Shown here in pieces: positions 59,801 to 64,000 of a stretch of DNA of 64,000 nucleotides. Positions within the stretch are counted from its first letter, which is position 1. Every line of letters begins with the position of its first letter. A model generated the notes under the pieces. The model was not told the DNA's origin and ran no database searches. It saw nothing but the letters and a program-made list of their open reading frames with translations. The stretch covers positions 83,910,844-83,974,843 of the forward strand of contig CM063504.1 in NCBI GenBank assembly GCA_032207245.1. The letters run 5' to 3'. The position numbers were made by a program, and so were the translations under genes. This stretch comes from Pardosa pseudoannulata. Its lineage: Eukaryota > Arthropoda > Arachnida > Araneae > Lycosidae.

Positions 59801-62160
59801 ACTATACCAAATATCGAAATGTCTTAGTATGTTTTTTTTTATATCGATTCCATCTTCCTATATATTAATTAAGAACCAAAAAGTAGATACTAATTAAATT
59901 GGCCGACAAATATAGTAAAAATTGCTTATTAAAAACTTAAAAAACAATAAGAATCTCTATAATATCTAATTATAACAAATAACAAAATGTCGTTATATGT
60001 TTCCTTTTATTTCGATTTCATCTTTCTATATATCAATTAAGAATCAAAAAGTAGATATTAATTAAATCAGCAGGCAAATATAGTAAAAATTGCTTATAAA
60101 AACTTTAAAACTTAAACAAAAAATCAATAAGAATTTCCATAATAACTAATTATACCAAATATCAAAAATGTCGCTATATATCGCTATATAATTTTTTTAT
60201 ATCGATTTCATCTTCCTATATATTAATTAAAAATCAAAACGTAGGTATTAATTAAATGGACCCATAAATATAGAAAAGAGTTCCTTATTAAAAACATAAA
60301 CAATCAATAAGAATTTCCATAATAACTATAACTATGCCAAATATCGAAATGTAGTTGTATGTTTTCTTTTATATCGATTTCATCTTCCTATATATTAATT
60401 ACGAATCAAAACGTAGATACTAATTAAATTGGCCCGTAAATATATTAAGAATTGCTTATTAAAAACTTAAACAAAAAATCAATAAGAATTTCCATAATAT
60501 ATGCTATAATTGCTTATTATAAACTTAAACCAAAAATCATTGAGAATTTCCATAATATAATTATACGAAATATCGAAATGTCGTTATATGTTTTCTTTTA
60601 TATAGATTTCAACTTTCTATATATTAATTAAAAATAAAAAAAGTAGATATTAATTAAATTGGCCCATAAATATAGTAAAAATTGCTTATTACAGACTTAA
60701 AAGTAAACAGAAAATCAATAAGAATTTCCATAATAACTAATTATATCAAATTTCGAAATGTCGCTATATGTTTTTCTTTTATCGATTTCATCTTCCTATA
60801 TATTAATTAAGAATCAAAACGTAGATATTAATTAAATTGGCCCATAAATGTAGAAAAAAATTCCTTATTAAAAACTTAAAACAAAAAATCTATAAGAATT
60901 TTCATAATAACTAATTATACCTAATATCTAAAAGTCGTTTATGTTTTTTTTATAACGATTTCACCTTCGTATATATCAATTAAGAATCAAAAAGTAGATA
61001 TTAATAAAATCGGCCAAGAAATATAGAAAAAATTGCTTATTTAAAACTTAATAGTAAGTAAAAGATCAGTAATCATTTCCATAATAACTAATTATAACAA
61101 ATATCGAAATGTCGCTATATGTTTTCCTTCTATCGATTTCATCTTCCTATATATTAATTACGAATCAAAACGTAGATACTAATTAAATTGGCCCGTAAAT
61201 ATATTAAGAATTGCTTATTAAAAACTTAAACAAAAAATCAATAAGAATTTCCATAATAACTAATTATACCAAATATCGAAATGTCGTTATATGTTTTCTT
61301 TTATATCGATTTCATCTTAATACACATCAATTAAGAATCAAAAAGTAGTTATTAATTAAATTGACCCATAAATACAGTAAAAATTGCTTATTAAAAATTA
61401 AACAAAAAATCATTGAGAATTTCCATAATATATGCTATAATTGCTTATTAAAAACTTAAACAAAAAATCAATAAGAATTTCCATAATAACTAATTATACC
61501 AAATATCGAAATGTCGTTATATGTTTTCTTTTATATCGATTTCATCTTTCTATATATTAATTAAGAATCAAAAAGTAGATATTAATTAAATTGGCCAATA
61601 AATATAGTAAAAATCGTTTATTAAAAACTTAAACAAAAAATGAATAAGAATTTCCATAATAACTAACTATACCAAATATCGAAATGTCTTAGTATGTTTT
61701 TTTTTATATCGATTTCATCTTCCTATATATTAATTAAGAATCAAAAAGTAGATATTAATTAAATTGGCCGACAAATATAGTAAAAATTGCTTATTAAAAA
61801 CTTAACAGTAAGTAAAAATCAGTAATAATTTCCATAATAACTAATTATACTAAATATCGAAATGTCACTATATGTTTTCTTTTATATCGATTTCATCTTC
61901 CTATATATTAATTAAGAATCAAAACGTAGATACTAATTAAATTGGTCCATAAATATATTAAGAATTGCTTATTAAAAACTTAAACAAAAAATCAATAAGA
62001 ATTTCCATAATAACTAATCATACCAAATATCGAAATGTCGTTATATGTTTTCTTTTATATCGATTTCATCTTTCTATATATTAATTAAGAATCAAAAAGT
62101 AGGTATTAATTAAATTGGCCAATAAATATAGTAAAAATCGTTTATTAAAAACTTAAATTA
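56801..62160. repeat. AT-rich satellite, ~172-bp unit, about 30 copies
   Basis: AAATATCGAAATGTCGTTAT, TTTTATATCGATTTCATCTT, TATATTAATTAAGAATCAAA, AAGTAGATATTAATTAAATT, TAAAAATTGCTTATTAAAAA and AAGAATTTCCATAATAACTA recur in order throughout. At 58047-58255 the array is interrupted by a second copy of its own left flank, so the array arose or was copied at least twice together with the hAT-like end. Some units are truncated (for example near 60480-60540 and 61430). No conserved frame is present. Confidence 0.9.
58047..58255. repeat. Second copy of the satellite's left flank
   Basis: It corresponds to 56585-56800, including the truncated hAT-like end (TTTAGAGAAGTTCCTAACC). It divides the satellite into a ~1.2-kb and a ~3.9-kb part. 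Confidence 0.8.
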
Positions 62161-62164
62161 AACC

Positions 62165-62250
62165 CCCCACATCTCCTGTACGGGTATTCGATTCGGGGAA
62201 CTCTCGTACTGAAACCCTTTGTGCTGACCACTGCGCCACAGTTAGGTTAT
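62165..62250 (-). mobile_element. tRNA-like fragment, third SINE family
   Basis: On the minus strand TGGCGCAGTGG (62229-62239) is a near-perfect pol III A box. About 30 nt downstream CCCGAATCGAATACCC is a degraded B box. The arms do not form a functional tRNA. It starts exactly where the 172-bp satellite stops. Confidence 0.5.
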
Positions 62251-62359
62251 CTGTGAAAGGTTTCAAACGGCATTCTAATCATCTCAATAAGAGCGCAATT
62301 CTGGATTTTTAATAAAAAACGTTTTCTATCGGATCAAATTGTGAATTTAAACCATTTTC

Positions 62360-62458
62360 GAATCAACTTAATTACATACACAAAATTCCATCAAAATCAG
62401 TGCAGTCGTTTAGGGGAAGTTCTATTACAAGCACTCAGACAGAAGAAATTTATATATG
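62360..62458 (+). mobile_element. Possible retroelement or Helitron 3' fragment
   Basis: AAATTCCATCAAAATCAGTG, then CAGTCGTTTAG, CAGACAGAAG and TTTATATATGAAGAT, resembles the TTTCATCAAAATCGGT..AGCCGTTT...CAGACAGA tail common to many arthropod transposon ends. It is only a fragment, and the superfamily cannot be told. Confidence 0.35.
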
Positions 62459-62721
62459 AAGATAAGCAATAAGAAAATGAAATAATTGTAAAATATTTTT
62501 TGTTACGTCATTAAGTGTTGTTGTGCTGGATTGATGTTATATGTCTAAACAAACGCGTCAACAATCCGCTAGATGGTGTAAAACATGATTTATAAAATTA
62601 GTATTGAATTACAGATTCATCCATTATAATTATTAGTTAAAATTAATCATTTTTTGTGACTTTTTATATGAGATGTGTTATATTTTATCCCTATGTTTTC
62701 TTTATTTTCTATTGCAAATAA

Positions 62722-62920
62722 AGAAGCCGAACGATGGCCGATTGTTTAGGGTGCTGGCCTTCGGTACCGGAGTTCGTGGGTTCGAATCCCACAGTGGCTT
62801 GGATGTTCGTAGCCGATCGGAATCGGCTTTAAGCTGTAGGTCCCGGTCTCATTAACCCTCGTGTTGCAAAAAATAGATCATAGCACTCCAAACCAAACCA
62901 AGCTACAAATAAAAAAAAAT
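62722..62920 (+). mobile_element. tRNA-Arg-like SINE, family B, best copy
   Basis: A box region GATGGCCGATTGTTTAGGG, loop CCTTCGGTA (TCG in the anticodon position) and B box GGGTTCGAATCCCAC form the tRNA-derived head. The body is ATGTTCGTAGCCGATC, GGTCCCGGTCTCATTAACC, CTCGTGTTGCAAAAAA and ATAGCACTCCAAACC, with an A-rich tail (AAATAAAAAAAAATT). It is the best-preserved of four copies in the window. The tRNA arms are not intact, so it is not a tRNA gene. The short frame at 62673-62855 is incidental. Confidence 0.8.
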
Positions 62921-63048
62921 TATTTAGATTTTTCATATACAAACGTAAGATACTGGCACTCGAAAAAAAAGTTACAACTCATTTAAATTTCATTTTCGCG
63001 CTTGGAACAAACCTACTTGTTATCCCTGTTCTTAACGTATCTTTAAAC

Positions 63049-63351
63049 TTGGCGAGAAAAAGAATTATGAAACGATATTTCAACTGTGGTACTTTTGTAA
63101 GTATCTCCTTTAATACATACCCTGAATTTTTCAACTCACTTCTTAAAGTATTAGAATATCCCGTTTCAGTATGTCAGAATCATGTGTCCAAGGCAACAGG
63201 ATTAAAAAGAGTCGAGAGCATTCGATGCTTTCCCAGCAAGATCTGTTTAATCTGCTCTCATACCAAAAATGATTTTACACATAGTCTTAAACTTGTTCAA
63301 AGGATTAAGGAAAAGTTTCTCGAAGAACAAATACGGAGAAGATTCTTCTAA
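63049..63351 (+). CDS. Unrecognised 100-codon ORF
   Basis: The frame is Lys/Arg-rich at both ends (MARKRIMKRY... and ...KEKFLEEQIRRRFF) with five cysteines, two as CLIC. No domain is recognised. It could be an exon fragment or chance. The length is only modestly beyond expectation and no upstream signal supports it. Confidence 0.2.
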   Translation: MARKRIMKRYFNCGTFVSISFNTYPEFFNSLLKVLEYPVSVCQNHVSKATGLKRVESIRCFPSKICLICSHTKNDFTHSLKLVQRIKEKFLEEQIRRRFF

Positions 63352-63545
63352 ATCTTTCTTTTAAATTTTTCAGTATACCATTGACAACAATACTTTCTCC
63401 GATTTTTCTTTACTTTTTGGACCAAGATATAATTTGTTATATTTTTGCTTAACTTTGTATGTATAAGAATATTGGATTAATAAAAAAGTTGGTAATATGT
63501 GTTTGTGCGTAACGTCTCAAATCTAGAGCAAAATAATTGGTTAAA

Positions 63546-64000
63546 AATCTAATCGTATTATGATTTTTAGTATTATGAGTTGTATTTTCAGGTGAGAGTC
63601 GGGGAGTTTAATAATACATACGAAGATAACGTGATTGTAAACGATCTGAGCTTACGATTTCCCTCTATACAGGGTGTCCCAAAAGGTCGTTTACAAACTT
63701 AACATGCTGGTCTGCCATATCATGATGAACAAGATTTACATAGGAACTTGTGTCCGAAAATGTAAACTGTGACCGCTGTAGGGCATTTTCAGACACAAGT
63801 TCCCATGTAAATCTTGTTCATCGTGATATGACAGACCAGCATATTAAGTTTGTAAACGACCTTTTGGGACACCCTGTATAGAGGGAAATCGTAAGCTCAG
63901 ATCGTTTACAATCACGTTATCTTCGTATGTATTATAAAACTCCCCGACTCTCACCTGAAAATACAACTCATAATACTAAAAATCATGATACGATTAGATT
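63546..64000. repeat. Large inverted duplication running to the window end
   Basis: 63546-63773 is mirrored by 63774-64000 with only a few mismatches (for example ATCGTATTATG versus ATCGTATCATG, and GTTTAATAATAC versus GTTTTATAATAC). The centre is near 63773, and the arms continue past the transposon-like ends inside. Pairing has not ended at base 64000, so the full arm length is unknown. Confidence 0.9.
63670..63875. mobile_element. Miniature mariner-type inverted repeat inside the palindrome
   Basis: CAGGGTGTCCCAAAAGG at 63670 and CCTTTTGGGACACCCTG ending at 63875 are flanked by TA on both sides. They share the first 14 bases with the element at 30830. At 206 bp it is almost entirely inverted repeat (arms ~100 bp), the form of a Tc1/mariner miniature element. 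Confidence 0.7.

Noticed and set aside
62740..62800. Functional tRNA-Arg gene
   Set aside because: A and B boxes are present, but the acceptor and other arms do not pair. The sequence continues into a SINE body shared with other copies.

Overview
The window is AT-rich eukaryotic nuclear DNA that consists almost entirely of repeats. The transposon families point to an arthropod: DUF4817-type Tc1/mariner ends, many hAT miniature elements, Helitrons, piggyBac-like and Tigger-like relics, and tRNA-derived SINEs. A spider or other chelicerate seems most likely, but this is inference, and a mollusc cannot be excluded. I see no intact protein-coding gene, rRNA, functional tRNA, bacterial-type operon or CRISPR array. 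Most open frames lie in microsatellites, a poly-G tract or dead transposons.

Layout. 0.2-3.3 kb: about ten ~205-bp tandem copies of a Helitron 3' terminus joined to one repeated flank. 3.4-5.1 kb: a ~128-bp satellite. 8.16-9.17 kb: a hAT element and a piggyBac-like element almost abutting, each with a dead transposase end on the minus strand. 9.7-10.9 kb: a three-copy ~375-bp tandem repeat. 12.3 kb: a SINE. 14.4-15.6 kb: a hAT element carrying a TA/TG microsatellite. 16.33-17.83 kb: a Tigger/pogo relic with a hAT element nested inside. 18.6-23.6 kb: microsatellite, degenerate repeats, a hAT miniature element and a candidate solo LTR. 24.0-25.4 kb: a duplicated unit in which one copy holds a hAT insertion with a perfect 8-bp target duplication. 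25.7-26.5 kb: a complete non-autonomous Helitron. 26.76-27.05 kb: a ~290-bp poly-G tract. 30.8-31.4 kb: a mariner-type element inserted in TA repeats. 32.3-37.7 kb: a large satellite block, followed by a CpG-containing, promoter-like segment. 40-42 kb: two old tandem duplications and one unexplained 110-codon ORF. 42.4-49.2 kb: mostly unique AT-rich DNA with two decayed SINEs and a miRNA-like hairpin. 50-53 kb: two more tandem arrays. 53.4-54.2 kb: a hAT element. 55-56 kb: TA microsatellites flanking a dispersed repeat also present at 29 kb. 56.6-62.2 kb: a ~172-bp satellite that starts at hAT-like ends. 62-64 kb: SINE and tRNA-like pieces, then an inverted duplication running off the window end.

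No set of genes works together here. The biology lies in transposon nesting, terminal duplications, and repeated conversion of transposon pieces into tandem arrays. Boundaries backed by target-site duplications are the firmest calls. Family names based on short translated motifs are firm at superfamily level only.
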